Shown here one piece after another: positions 7,280 through 15,234 of a stretch of DNA of 35,846 bases (position 1 is the stretch's first letter; each line of letters opens with the position of its first letter). The stretch covers positions 1 through 35,846 of the forward strand of contig NZ_JAINRD010000042.1 in assembly GCF_020400605.1 (NCBI RefSeq), written 5' to 3'. The notes under the pieces are model-generated. The model saw nothing but the letters and a program-made list of their open reading frames with translations. It was not told the DNA's origin and made no database searches. The position numbers and the translations under genes are program-made. Source of the DNA: Streptomyces aculeolatus (GTDB lineage: Bacteria; Actinomycetota; Actinomycetes; Streptomycetales; Streptomycetaceae).

Positions 7280-8866
7280 ATGACGACGTCCGGACACACT
7301 TCTTTCTCGGATTACTCACCGCGGCGCAGGTCCATGCTGCTCGGTGGGCTCGGCGGTGCCGCTGCCCTGTCCGCGGCGGGTTTCACCGGGATGGCCTCGG
7401 CCAGCCCGCGCGGTTCGGCCGGCAGCAAGGCAGCGGCGATCGAGTTCGACCTTGACAAGGACAACTACATCAAGTGGGCGCAGCCCACCGACGAGAACGC
7501 CGGCCAGTCGCCGACCCTGGCGATCCTCGGCCCGATGGACGTGACCGTCTTCCTGTGGATCAACCGCGTGGTGTGGCTCGCGGCGTTCGACGCGCTGGCG
7601 CCGTACCACGAGACCGCGGTCGGCGTGTACAGCCAGATCCCGCGCCGCCCCTCCAGCGAGTCCGCGACCAACCGGAACCTGAACATCGCCGCGCTCCACG
7701 CCCAGCACGGGGTGTGGAAGCGCGTCCTGCCGCAGCAGGTGGACCAGTTGCGGGAGCTGATGACCGCGCTCGGGCTGGACCCCAGCGACGAGACGGAGAA
7801 CCTGAGCAGCCCGGTGGGCATCGGGAACGTCGCCGCCAAGAACGCCTTCAACGCGCTGAAGAACGACGGCATGAACTTCCTCGGTTACGAGGGCCGCAAG
7901 TACAACCCCAGGCCGTGGGCGGACTACACCGGCTATGAGCCGGTGAACACCGCGTTCAAGGTGAAGAACCCCTCGCGCTGGCAGCCGCAGCTCCAGGCCC
8001 ACAACGCGCGGCGCGCCGGCGGCGGCCCCGGCGACCTCGGCATCTACGTCACCCAGCACTTCGTGACCCCGCAGATCGCCCGGACCAAGGCGCACATCTT
8101 CCGGGACCCGTCGCGGTTCCGGATCCCCCGGCCCGAGTTCAGTGACCACACCAACACCCGTGCCTACAAGCGTGAGGTCGACGCGATCATCGACGCCTCG
8201 GCCAATCTCAACGACGAGCGCAAGGCGCTCGCGGAGATCATGGAGAACAAGCTCTGGGGCATCGGCCACTCGTCGATCGTCATCGCCAACAAGTACGACC
8301 AGAACAACGAGATGGGCGTGCACGGCTGGTGCCACTGGATGCTCTCGCACGTGCTGGCGACGTTCGAGCCGCTGATCGCCGCCTGGCACCACAAGACCAG
8401 GTTCGACGCCGTGCGGCCGGTCACCGCGGTCCGCCACGTGTACGGCAACCGCAAGATCCGCGCCTGGGGCGGGGTCGGCATGGGCACGGTCGACGACATC
8501 CGCGCCTCGGAGTGGTCGAGCTACCTGCCCGTGGGCGACCACCCCGAGTACCCCTCGGGCTCCACCAGCCTGTGCTCGGCGACCTCGCAGGCCGCGCGGC
8601 GCTACTTCGAGTCCGACGAACTGGACTGGACGATCAACTACAAGGCGGGCTCGACGGTCGTCGAGCCGGGGATCACCCCCGGCAAGGACCTGTCGATCCA
8701 CATCCCGACCTGGACGGACTTCACCCGCACCTGCGGCAACAGCCGGGTGTGGGGCGGCGTCCACTTCCAGACCACCGTGGACCGCACGATCGTCTTCGGT
8801 GAGCAGTTCGGCGACCTGGCCCACGAGTTCGTGGAGCGGCACGTCAAGGGCGACGTCAAGGACTGA
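7280..8866 (+). CDS. napH1: Tat-exported vanadium-dependent haloperoxidase (NapH1-like)
   Basis: 528 aa. The N-terminal twin-arginine signal (SPRRRSMLL at 13-21, hydrophobic to about 38, ASA cleavage near 40) predicts export. The catalytic PAP2-type domain shows K372 and R379 in HHKTRFDAVRP, S426-G427-S428 in HPEYPSGSTS, and R489 plus H495 in SRVWGGVHF. The acid-base His of fungal chloroperoxidase is replaced by Ser428, as I recall for the stereoselective chlorinating VHPO NapH1. Expected reaction: vanadate- and peroxide-dependent chlorination and chloronium-driven cyclisation of a prenyl side chain. The ATG at 7280 has GAAAGGA about 8 nt upstream. Its first codons are nearly identical to those of the partial VHPO at 1-546, pointing to duplication. 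Single-gene unit ending before a hairpin pair shared with the convergent TetR gene. Confidence 0.94.
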   Translation: MTTSGHTSFSDYSPRRRSMLLGGLGGAAALSAAGFTGMASASPRGSAGSKAAAIEFDLDKDNYIKWAQPTDENAGQSPTLAILGPMDVTVFLWINRVVWLAAFDALAPYHETAVGVYSQIPRRPSSESATNRNLNIAALHAQHGVWKRVLPQQVDQLRELMTALGLDPSDETENLSSPVGIGNVAAKNAFNALKNDGMNFLGYEGRKYNPRPWADYTGYEPVNTAFKVKNPSRWQPQLQAHNARRAGGGPGDLGIYVTQHFVTPQIARTKAHIFRDPSRFRIPRPEFSDHTNTRAYKREVDAIIDASANLNDERKALAEIMENKLWGIGHSSIVIANKYDQNNEMGVHGWCHWMLSHVLATFEPLIAAWHHKTRFDAVRPVTAVRHVYGNRKIRAWGGVGMGTVDDIRASEWSSYLPVGDHPEYPSGSTSLCSATSQAARRYFESDELDWTINYKAGSTVVEPGITPGKDLSIHIPTWTDFTRTCGNSRVWGGVHFQTTVDRTIVFGEQFGDLAHEFVERHVKGDVKD

Positions 8867-8905
8867 TCCTCGTCCCCGGCTCCGGGAAACAGTCGGGGAG
8901 CGCAA

Positions 8906-9011
8906 AAGGGCAGGGCCTTGGGGCATCCGGTGGATTGTGCGTCCGCCGGCCGCCCCCGGGGCCCTGCCCTTCGCCGTGCCGCCCACCGCCTGACCGGGGG
9001 CAGGCGGTGGG
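8906..9011. terminator. Paired hairpins between convergent VHPO and TetR genes
   Basis: An outer inverted repeat of 12 bp (AAGGGCAGGGCC at 8906-8917 and its complement at 8960-8971) is followed by a tight hairpin with 11-bp arms (8982-8992 and 9001-9011, 8-nt loop). The second ends 5 bp before the TetR stop. Together they would terminate transcription from both sides. Confidence 0.75.
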
Positions 9012-9016
9012 TGGGG

Positions 9017-9688
9017 TCAGCCGGCTGCTTTGCGGGGCTGGTCGGGGGTCAGGCCGCCTTCCAGCACCGCCAGTGCCCGGTCGAACATCTCCGGCAGGTC
9101 GCCTTCCTGGTTCTGATCGCCCCATTCGAGGACGACCTGGTGCAGGCCGCCGAGCATGGCGCCGACCATGACGCGCAGGGCGAGGCGGTCGGCCCGGGGC
9201 CCGGCCCGTTCGGCGAGCGCGGCGGTGAGGACCTCGACGGCCTTGTCCTGGCCCTCGTGCATCTGCGCCCGCAGGGCGGGCACCTCGCGTACCAGCTCCA
9301 TCCGCCAGCGGTACTCCGCGTTGAACTCCTCGTAGGTGGCGCGGACCGTCGCCGAGACCGCCGCGCGCAGGGCGGGCAGCGGCGGCTCGTCCGCGGGGCG
9401 GGCACGCAGGAGTTCGGCGCCGGAGAAGGCGTAGGCCTCGTCGCGGAGGATGATCTGTTCCTTGTTGCGGAAGTAGCGGAAGACGGTGCTGGGCGAGACC
9501 TCGGCGGCCGCGGCGATCTGCTCGACGGTGGTGCTGTCGTAGCCCCGCTCGTCGATCAGCCGGCGGGCCGCCGCGCGGATCGCCTGGCGGGTACGCAGCT
9601 TCTTGCGCTCGCGCAGGCCCAGGCCGGCTTCGGCGGCCCGGGCCCGCGCGGAGGTCTCTTCGGGGGTGGCTGAGGACATAGGGGTCAT
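9017..9688 (-). CDS. TetR-family transcriptional regulator
   Basis: 223 aa. The N-terminal DNA-binding domain spans about residues 28-76, with the helix-turn-helix in TTVEQIAAAAEVSPSTVFRYF (53-73) followed by RNKEQI. The helical C-terminal part would bind a ligand, commonly the pathway product or an intermediate. Start ATG 9688, or MSSAT at 9679; neither has a strong ribosome site. It follows the antiporter gene on the same strand with 142 bp between, so it may control that exporter or its own gene, as is usual for TetR-transporter neighbours. Ligand and operator are not visible. Confidence 0.9.
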   Translation of the reverse strand: MTPMSSATPEETSARARAAEAGLGLRERKKLRTRQAIRAAARRLIDERGYDSTTVEQIAAAAEVSPSTVFRYFRNKEQIILRDEAYAFSGAELLRARPADEPPLPALRAAVSATVRATYEEFNAEYRWRMELVREVPALRAQMHEGQDKAVEVLTAALAERAGPRADRLALRVMVGAMLGGLHQVVLEWGDQNQEGDLPEMFDRALAVLEGGLTPDQPRKAAG

Positions 9689-9761
9689 TGTCGCCCGCCC
9701 GCAGCAGGATCGGTCAGGGACTCGGCCAGGGACTTCTCCCCCGCCCCCGCCCCTCCCCCTC

Positions 9762-9793
9762 TCCTGCTGTCTCCGCGTCCTGCTGTCTCCGCG
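9762..9793 (+). repeat. Two tandem 16-bp repeats between antiporter and TetR genes
   Basis: TCCTGCTGTCTCCGCG occurs twice in direct succession (9762-9777 and 9778-9793). A GC-rich hairpin-like stretch follows up to the antiporter stop at 9831. It lies just upstream of the TetR gene in transcription sense, so an autoregulatory site or a simple slippage duplication are both possible. Confidence 0.6.
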
Positions 9794-9830
9794 TCCTGCC
9801 GGCCGGGGGCAGGCGGCCCGGAGGCAGGGG

Positions 9831-11102
9831 TCAGGCGGGGGTGCCGACGGTTCCGGGCTTGCGTTCGGGTGCGCCGGCGGCGGGGGGCGGGTCGTTCTCG
9901 CGGGGGCGGCCGAGGATCCAGCTGAGCAGCGGCCCGGTCATCGCGGTGGTGATGACGGCCATGACGACCATGAGGGAGTAGAGGTCCTGCCCGATGAAGC
10001 CCAGCTGCAGGCCCACGTTCAAGACGATGAGCTCGGTCAGGCCGCGGGTGTTGAGCAGGGTGGCCAGCGCGGCGGACTGCCGCAGCGGCATGCGGTGCAG
10101 GCGGGCGGCGGCGATCGCGCCGGCGGACTTGCCGCCGACGGCCACGAGCATGATCAGGGCGAGGGCTCCCAGGCCGCCGGTGTCCATGTCGGACAGGTCG
10201 ACCTTCAGGCCGGAGACGAGGAAGAACACCGGCAGCAGCAGGGTGCCGGTCATCTGCCCGAGGCGGTTGTGGACCTCGGCGTGGAGCTGCTCGGTGCCGG
10301 TGCGCGGGAGGATCGCGCCGAAGAGGAACGCGCCGAAGATGTAGTGCAGCCCGACCCATTCGGTGGCGGCGGCGGACAGCAGCAGGCCGGCCAGGACGCA
10401 CGCGAACAGGGTCGGGGTCAGGCGCAGTTCGCTTCGGCGGGCGGCCAGGCGGCGCAGCAGCGGGCGCAGGACGAAGAACATGACCAGCAGGTAGGGGACG
10501 GCCAGGAGCATGCGCCACTGGTCGGCGCCGCCCGGGCTGCTGATCGCGACCACGGCGGCCAGCAGCACCCAGGCCAGTACGTCGCCGATGGCGGCGCAGG
10601 CCAGTGCGACCGCGCCCAGCGGGGTGCGGGTCATCTGCCGGTCGGTCAGGATGCGGGCCAGGACCGGGAACGCGGTGATCGCCATGGCGACGCCCATGAA
10701 CAGGACGAGTCCCTGCTTGTCGCCGGTGCTGTAGTCGCCGGCCAGGTAGAGGGCCAGGAGCATGCCCAGGCCGCAGGGCACCAGCATGGAGCTGAGGGAG
10801 ACGGTGACGGCCAGGCGTCCGTTGCCGCGCAGCAGCGCGGCGTCGATCTCCAGGCCGACGATGAACATGAAGACCGCCACCCCGACCGCGGCCAGTGCGC
10901 TGAGCAGGGGCCGTACGGTGTCCGGGAAGAGGGCGTCGGACAGTGCGCCGTCCAGGAGGGTGGGGCCCAGCGCGACGCCGGCGAGGACTTCGCCTATCAC
11001 CGCCGGCTGGCCGCATCGGCGGGCGAGCGCGCCGAGCAGGCGGGCCAGGAGCACGATGACGGCGAGGCCGACGAGAAGTGACGTGGTCTGTTGCGTGTCC
11101 AT
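9831..11102 (-). CDS. CPA2-family cation/proton antiporter
   Basis: 423 aa with about twelve membrane segments and no soluble nucleotide-binding domain. Typical monovalent cation:proton antiporter-2 blocks are visible: GEVLAGVALGPTLL near 37-50, FMFIVGLEID near 78-87, AMAITAFPVLARIL, FGAFLFGAILPR, and LLPVFFLVSGLKVDL. In antibiotic clusters such proteins are annotated as ion exchangers or possible product/resistance exporters; the transported species is unknown. The ATG at 11102 has GGAG 8 nt upstream. It lies between AraC and TetR genes, all on the minus strand, so dual control is likely. The last about 25 residues are a Pro/Ala-rich tail. Confidence 0.88.
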   Translation of the reverse strand: MDTQQTTSLLVGLAVIVLLARLLGALARRCGQPAVIGEVLAGVALGPTLLDGALSDALFPDTVRPLLSALAAVGVAVFMFIVGLEIDAALLRGNGRLAVTVSLSSMLVPCGLGMLLALYLAGDYSTGDKQGLVLFMGVAMAITAFPVLARILTDRQMTRTPLGAVALACAAIGDVLAWVLLAAVVAISSPGGADQWRMLLAVPYLLVMFFVLRPLLRRLAARRSELRLTPTLFACVLAGLLLSAAATEWVGLHYIFGAFLFGAILPRTGTEQLHAEVHNRLGQMTGTLLLPVFFLVSGLKVDLSDMDTGGLGALALIMLVAVGGKSAGAIAAARLHRMPLRQSAALATLLNTRGLTELIVLNVGLQLGFIGQDLYSLMVVMAVITTAMTGPLLSWILGRPRENDPPPAAGAPERKPGTVGTPA

Positions 11103-11202
11103 ACCTTCGTCTCCGTGAGTCGGGATCCCGGCATGGTCCGTACGGGTGGCGCGGGTGGGCGGGCGGACGGGCCGGGCGGGGGCGGTGCCGGGCCGGCCGT
11201 GT

Positions 11203-12003
11203 CTAGGCCGCTGTCGGCTGGGGGTCCATGCCCGTCAGGGCGAAGAGGATCGGCGGTCGGGTCCAGTCCATCGGGGAGAGGGTGATGTCGCGGATGCGGC
11301 CGGTGTCGGCGCCCACCCGTACGGGGCCGACGGTGGCGGTCAGCGGAGCAACATCGGCGCCGGCTGCGCCGGCTGTGCCGGGGGCGCTGCGGGCCACGGC
11401 GTGGATGTACCAGGTGCCGGGGGGGATGCGGGGCAGGGTGAAGCGGCCCGGGGCGCTGGTGGTGCTCCAGGACGCGGGGACGCCTTGGAGGATGGCGCCG
11501 TCGAACACCCCGACGTAGGCGCGGGAGAACGCGGCGCCGGTGGTGCGCAGTACCCCGGTCACCGCCCCGGTCCGCCTTCCGCCCGCCGCCGGTCCTGCCG
11601 GGGGTCCCGCCGGTGCGGGTGCGGCCGGCCGCAGGCGGGAGTCGGGGTGGGGGAAGGCGGGCGGGGGCGTGCGGGGGCCGCAGGCGAGGGACAGCTTGCG
11701 GTACTGGGTGGGGGAAAGCCCGACCGACTCGGTGAAGCGGCGGGTGAAGCTGCCCGTGCTGCTGTATCCGACCTGCGCGGAGATGTCGGCGACGGTCAGT
11801 GAGGTGCTCAGCAGCAGGCGCTTGGCCTCGTGGAGGCGTACCGCGCTCAAAAAGCGGCCGGGGGTGACTCCGGTGACCCGGGTGAACACCCGCAGGAAGT
11901 GGTACTTGCTGACCCGCACGCTCTGCGCGAGGTCGTCCAGGCTCAGCGGTTCGAAGAACCGTTCGCGGATCGTGGTGACGGCGTGGCGTACGAGGTGCTC
12001 CAT
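11203..12003 (-). CDS. AraC-family regulator with N-terminal HTH and a C-terminal beta-rich domain
   Basis: 266 aa. Unusually for AraC proteins the two helix-turn-helix motifs are at the N-terminus (LSLDDLAQSVRVSKYHFLRVF at about 20-40 and ADISAQVGYSSTGSFTRRFTE at about 72-92). A Pro/Ala-rich linker (110-145) and a domain with GVLRTTGAAFSRAYVGVFDG and GRFTLPRIPPGTWYIHAVA follow; the second looks like a carboxypeptidase-regulatory or transthyretin-like fold. The ligand is unknown. The ATG at 12003 has GGGAG 6 nt upstream. The antiporter gene starts 100 bp downstream and is the likely target. The 293-bp gap upstream (12004-12296) is G-rich with no ORF. Confidence 0.87.
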   Translation of the reverse strand: MEHLVRHAVTTIRERFFEPLSLDDLAQSVRVSKYHFLRVFTRVTGVTPGRFLSAVRLHEAKRLLLSTSLTVADISAQVGYSSTGSFTRRFTESVGLSPTQYRKLSLACGPRTPPPAFPHPDSRLRPAAPAPAGPPAGPAAGGRRTGAVTGVLRTTGAAFSRAYVGVFDGAILQGVPASWSTTSAPGRFTLPRIPPGTWYIHAVARSAPGTAGAAGADVAPLTATVGPVRVGADTGRIRDITLSPMDWTRPPILFALTGMDPQPTAA

Positions 12004-12296
12004 TCGGGGCTCCCGGTCGCGGTCGGGTGGCGGTCACCGCAGCGGCGCTCGCCGGTGAAGGCGCCCGGTGCCCGGGGCTTCACCGGCCCTGTCCCCCGGG
12101 TTTCGCCCGTGCCCCGGTGCCCGCCTGGCCCCTTCTGCCGGAAGCAGGAGGAGGCCGGGACCGGGGCCGGGCGCGGGCGCGGGTGCGGGATGCGGGGTGG
12201 GGGGGTGGGGTGGCGGGGTGTGCGGGCAGGCGGCGGGAAGCCGCCGGGGTACGGGCCCCGCCGGCTTGTTCGGTGCGGGTGGTGCGGGTGGGGGGG

Positions 12297-13370
12297 TTAG
12301 TTGGTGCGGTAGGCGGCGCGTACGGCCATGTCGGCCAGTTCCTGGCGCCATTGGGGGTCGATGGGTGCGTCGGCGATGGCGGCGCGGCCTTGTTCGACGA
12401 GGTCGGCGATGTGGCGTTCGACGTCCTTGGGGACTTCGGTGTCCTCCAGGCGGCGGCGGACTTCCTCGGGGGTGTGGCCGGGTTCGGTCATCAGGGTGCG
12501 GATGTGGGTGTCGCGCTGCATGGCCCAGCCCAGCAGGAGGGTCATCTTGTGCTGGGTGAAGTCCAGGCCGGTGGGTTTGCCGGTCTCGGTGGAGTCGCCG
12601 AAGGCGTCGAGCAGGTCGTCGCGGAGTTGGAAGGCTTCGCCGACCGCTTCGCCGTATTCGACGTAGGCGGCGGCCAGGTCGGGGCGTGAGGCGGCGTTGG
12701 CGCCCATGACCAGGGGGCGGTGGATGGTGTAGCGGCCGGATTTGATCAGGGCGACCAGGCGGGAGAGCTGGGGGTCGGCGGAGAACTCGGCGGCGGCGCA
12801 GACGTCGAGGCACTGGCCGATGTTGACTTCGGAGCACAGCCGGTGCCATTCGGCCAGGACGGCGGGGGGTGCCTGGCAGACGAGTTCCTGGGAGTAGACC
12901 AGGGCCAGGTTGCCGATGAGGATGCCGATGCCTTCGCCGAAGCGGCGGGATTCGCCGCGCCAGCCGTGGCTGTCGTGGAGGTCGCCGTAGAGGGTGTGGA
13001 TGGTCGGCTTCCCGCGGCGCTGTGCGGAGTTGTCGAGGATGTCGTCGTGGATGAGGGCGGAGACGTGGAGCATTTCCAGGCCCGCGGCGGCGGCGACGAT
13101 GCCGGGGTCGCCGGCCTCGCCGCCGGCGGCGAGGTAGCCGGTGATGCAGAAGGTGGGCCGCACGCGTTTGCCGCCGGAGGTGACCAGGTCGGTCAGTGCG
13201 TCGACGGCGGCCAGGGCGCGTTCGTCCATGGCCGCGTAGCGGTCGCGTTCGGCGGTGAGGAATGAGGCGAGCTTGTCCTCCACCCGTTGCAGGAGGTCGT
13301 CCGTGATACGGCGCACGGAGGCGGCCGGGTGGGGGCCGGCGCCGGTGAAGGAGGTCACTTCGGTAGTCAC
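12297..13370 (-). CDS. Trans-isoprenyl diphosphate synthase (polyprenyl synthase)
   Basis: 357 aa. Both Asp-rich motifs of head-to-tail prenyl synthases are present: DDILD at 109-113 (followed by RRGKPT) and DDLLD at 251-255, together with the GGKR basic motif near 66-69. The enzyme condenses IPP with DMAPP or longer allylic diphosphates. The pathway is expected to need GPP. However, the residues 4 and 5 before the first motif are Ala105 and Ser104, small side chains that in the usual rules permit products longer than GPP, so chain length is uncertain. GTG start at 13370 with GAGGAG 8 nt upstream. Last gene of the core operon that begins at the THN synthase; 97 bp after the ligase gene. Confidence 0.93.
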   Translation of the reverse strand: MTTEVTSFTGAGPHPAASVRRITDDLLQRVEDKLASFLTAERDRYAAMDERALAAVDALTDLVTSGGKRVRPTFCITGYLAAGGEAGDPGIVAAAAGLEMLHVSALIHDDILDNSAQRRGKPTIHTLYGDLHDSHGWRGESRRFGEGIGILIGNLALVYSQELVCQAPPAVLAEWHRLCSEVNIGQCLDVCAAAEFSADPQLSRLVALIKSGRYTIHRPLVMGANAASRPDLAAAYVEYGEAVGEAFQLRDDLLDAFGDSTETGKPTGLDFTQHKMTLLLGWAMQRDTHIRTLMTEPGHTPEEVRRRLEDTEVPKDVERHIADLVEQGRAAIADAPIDPQWRQELADMAVRAAYRTN

Positions 13371-13467
13371 TGGGTGTCTCCTCGGGCGGGGCGTATGAGC
13401 ATGTGCGGCGGGGGCGCGGGGCCCCGCCGGCGTTGGAAGGGGGCGACGTCGGCGGGGCGGTGCCTGG

Positions 13468-15057
13468 TCAGTCCTGCTTGTCTTCCCACTGCTTTTCCAG
13501 CCGGCGGGCCAGGGCGAGGCGCTGCACCTTGAGGGTGGCGGTCCTGGGCAGGTCGGCCTGCGGGATCTGCACGGGGTCGGCCAGCTGGGGGAAGGCGGCG
13601 GCGGCCGCGCGCCAGCGCTGGGGGTCCAGCGGCTTGTCGTCGACGGTGCAGATCACCGGGACGGGCTGGGAGTCGGGGCCGGGGACGACGACGAGTTCGC
13701 TGAGTTCGCTGAGCTTGCTGAGCACGACGTCCTCGATCTCCAGGGAGCTGCGCACGCCGGGGATCATGTCGACCTCGCGGTCGAGCATGTGCAGGCAGCC
13801 CAGGCGGGTGCGGTAGCCGACGTCGCCGGTGCGCCACCAGTCGCCGTTGCGGTTGGTGTCGTAGCGGTCCTGTTCGGCGAAGTAGGTCTTGGCCAGGCCG
13901 TCCCAGGCGACCTCGATGGAGCCGGGGTTGGTCTCGGAGGGGGGCCGGCCGTCGCGGCTGACGACGCGGACCTTCGCGGCGCCCAGGGGCATGGCCCAGC
14001 CGACGCAGCGGCCGTTGGCCTTGTGGGCGGAGTGGCGCAGGTAGGCGCGGCCGGCGGCGGGGCCGACTTCGCTTTGCCCGTAGATCTGGAAGAACAGTGC
14101 GCCGCGGCGGTGGGAGGAGTTCAGGAGCTTGCTCATGGTGCCGGGGTGGATGGCGTCGAAGGTGCTGGAGAAGACCTTGACCGACGCGAAGGGGGTGCGG
14201 GGGTCGTCGGTGAGGGGTTCCCACTCCATCAGCGAGTTGGGCAGTGCCTCGATGAGCGCGGGGCGGTGGGCCAGGAGGTGTTCGGCGACGTCGGCGGGGT
14301 CCGACTCGCGCATGAGCAGGACCGGGTACTCCTTGAGCAGGGCCAGGGACATCGCGGCGACCATGCGGGAGTGGACGAAGGGGACGTGGATGGCCACGGT
14401 CTCCTTCTTCCGCATCAGTGACAGCAGCCGCCACTGCGGGATGAGGCGCAGGCCCTGGGTGCGGGGGGTGTGGACGACGAGTTTCGGCAGCCCCGTGGTG
14501 CCGGAGGTGTGGGTGATCACGGCGGCTTCGTCGATCGGGCGGACGACGGGCGCCACGCGCGGGGAGCCGGCCAGCAAGGCCAGGGAGGTGGTGCCCGGCC
14601 GTTCGCCGCCCACGGTGACGACCCGCTTGGTGAGGTCGGCCAGCGGGATCTCGGCGAGGATGTCGAGCTTGGCGGTGTCGGTGACCAGGCTGGGCTGGTC
14701 GGCCCGTTCGATCAGGGCGGCGACGGTCACGGCGTCCAGGGCGGGCGAGAGGTTGACGACGACGGCGCCGATGCGGGAGACGGCGGCGGCGATCATCCAG
14801 TGGTCGGCGTTGGCCGTCTTGTAGATCACGACGCGTTCGCCGGGCCGGATGCCCGCCGCCCACAGGCGGGCCGCGAGGTCGTCCACGTACTCGGCGTACT
14901 GGGCCACCGTCAGGCGCCGTCCCGCGTCGGGGAAGACGTCGAGCTGGTGGTCCAGGGTGATCGGCGTCGACGGATTGACGGCCGCGGCCATCTGGGGCAG
15001 CAGACCGATGTGGAGTCCGCGCTTCAGTATCGATTTGTAGGCTGTGGAGCCCTTCAT
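13468..15057 (-). CDS. AMP-forming (ANL superfamily) ligase
   Basis: 529 aa from ATG 15057 (GAAGGAG 9 nt upstream; a longer in-frame start at 15159 has no support). ANL core motifs are intact: P-loop THTSGTTGLPK at 182-192, YGQSEVGP at 326-333, WRTGDVGY at 408-415, LDREVDMI near 425-432, and the C-terminal catalytic lysine K510 in PRTATLKVQR. It would adenylate a carboxylate or another oxygen/nitrogen nucleophile. No carboxylic acid substrate is obvious in THN chemistry. Similar ligases next to an aminotransferase in related naphthoquinone clusters, and the CreM-type ATP-dependent diazotases of this superfamily, suggest action on the 8-amino-flaviolin type intermediate. This is inference. It lies 177 bp after the aminotransferase gene in the same orientation. 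Confidence 0.88.
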   Translation of the reverse strand: MKGSTAYKSILKRGLHIGLLPQMAAAVNPSTPITLDHQLDVFPDAGRRLTVAQYAEYVDDLAARLWAAGIRPGERVVIYKTANADHWMIAAAVSRIGAVVVNLSPALDAVTVAALIERADQPSLVTDTAKLDILAEIPLADLTKRVVTVGGERPGTTSLALLAGSPRVAPVVRPIDEAAVITHTSGTTGLPKLVVHTPRTQGLRLIPQWRLLSLMRKKETVAIHVPFVHSRMVAAMSLALLKEYPVLLMRESDPADVAEHLLAHRPALIEALPNSLMEWEPLTDDPRTPFASVKVFSSTFDAIHPGTMSKLLNSSHRRGALFFQIYGQSEVGPAAGRAYLRHSAHKANGRCVGWAMPLGAAKVRVVSRDGRPPSETNPGSIEVAWDGLAKTYFAEQDRYDTNRNGDWWRTGDVGYRTRLGCLHMLDREVDMIPGVRSSLEIEDVVLSKLSELSELVVVPGPDSQPVPVICTVDDKPLDPQRWRAAAAAFPQLADPVQIPQADLPRTATLKVQRLALARRLEKQWEDKQD

Positions 15058-15234
15058 GGGAACTGTCTCCTTCGGGGCGTGGGAGGAGGTGGGGCGCTCG
15101 CGGAGGTCCGTGACGCGGCACCGCCCCGCCCCCGGCCCTCCGGGGGCGCCCGGTGACACCGGGGCCGAGGGCGGGACGGGGCGGGGCGGGGTTGGCGCGG
15201 GGCGGGTTCGGTGGGGGGGCGGGTGGGTGGGAGG

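Noticed and set aside
13468..15057. Peptide-synthetase adenylation domain
   Set aside because: No carrier or condensation domain in the gene or nearby, and the motifs fit a stand-alone ANL ligase.
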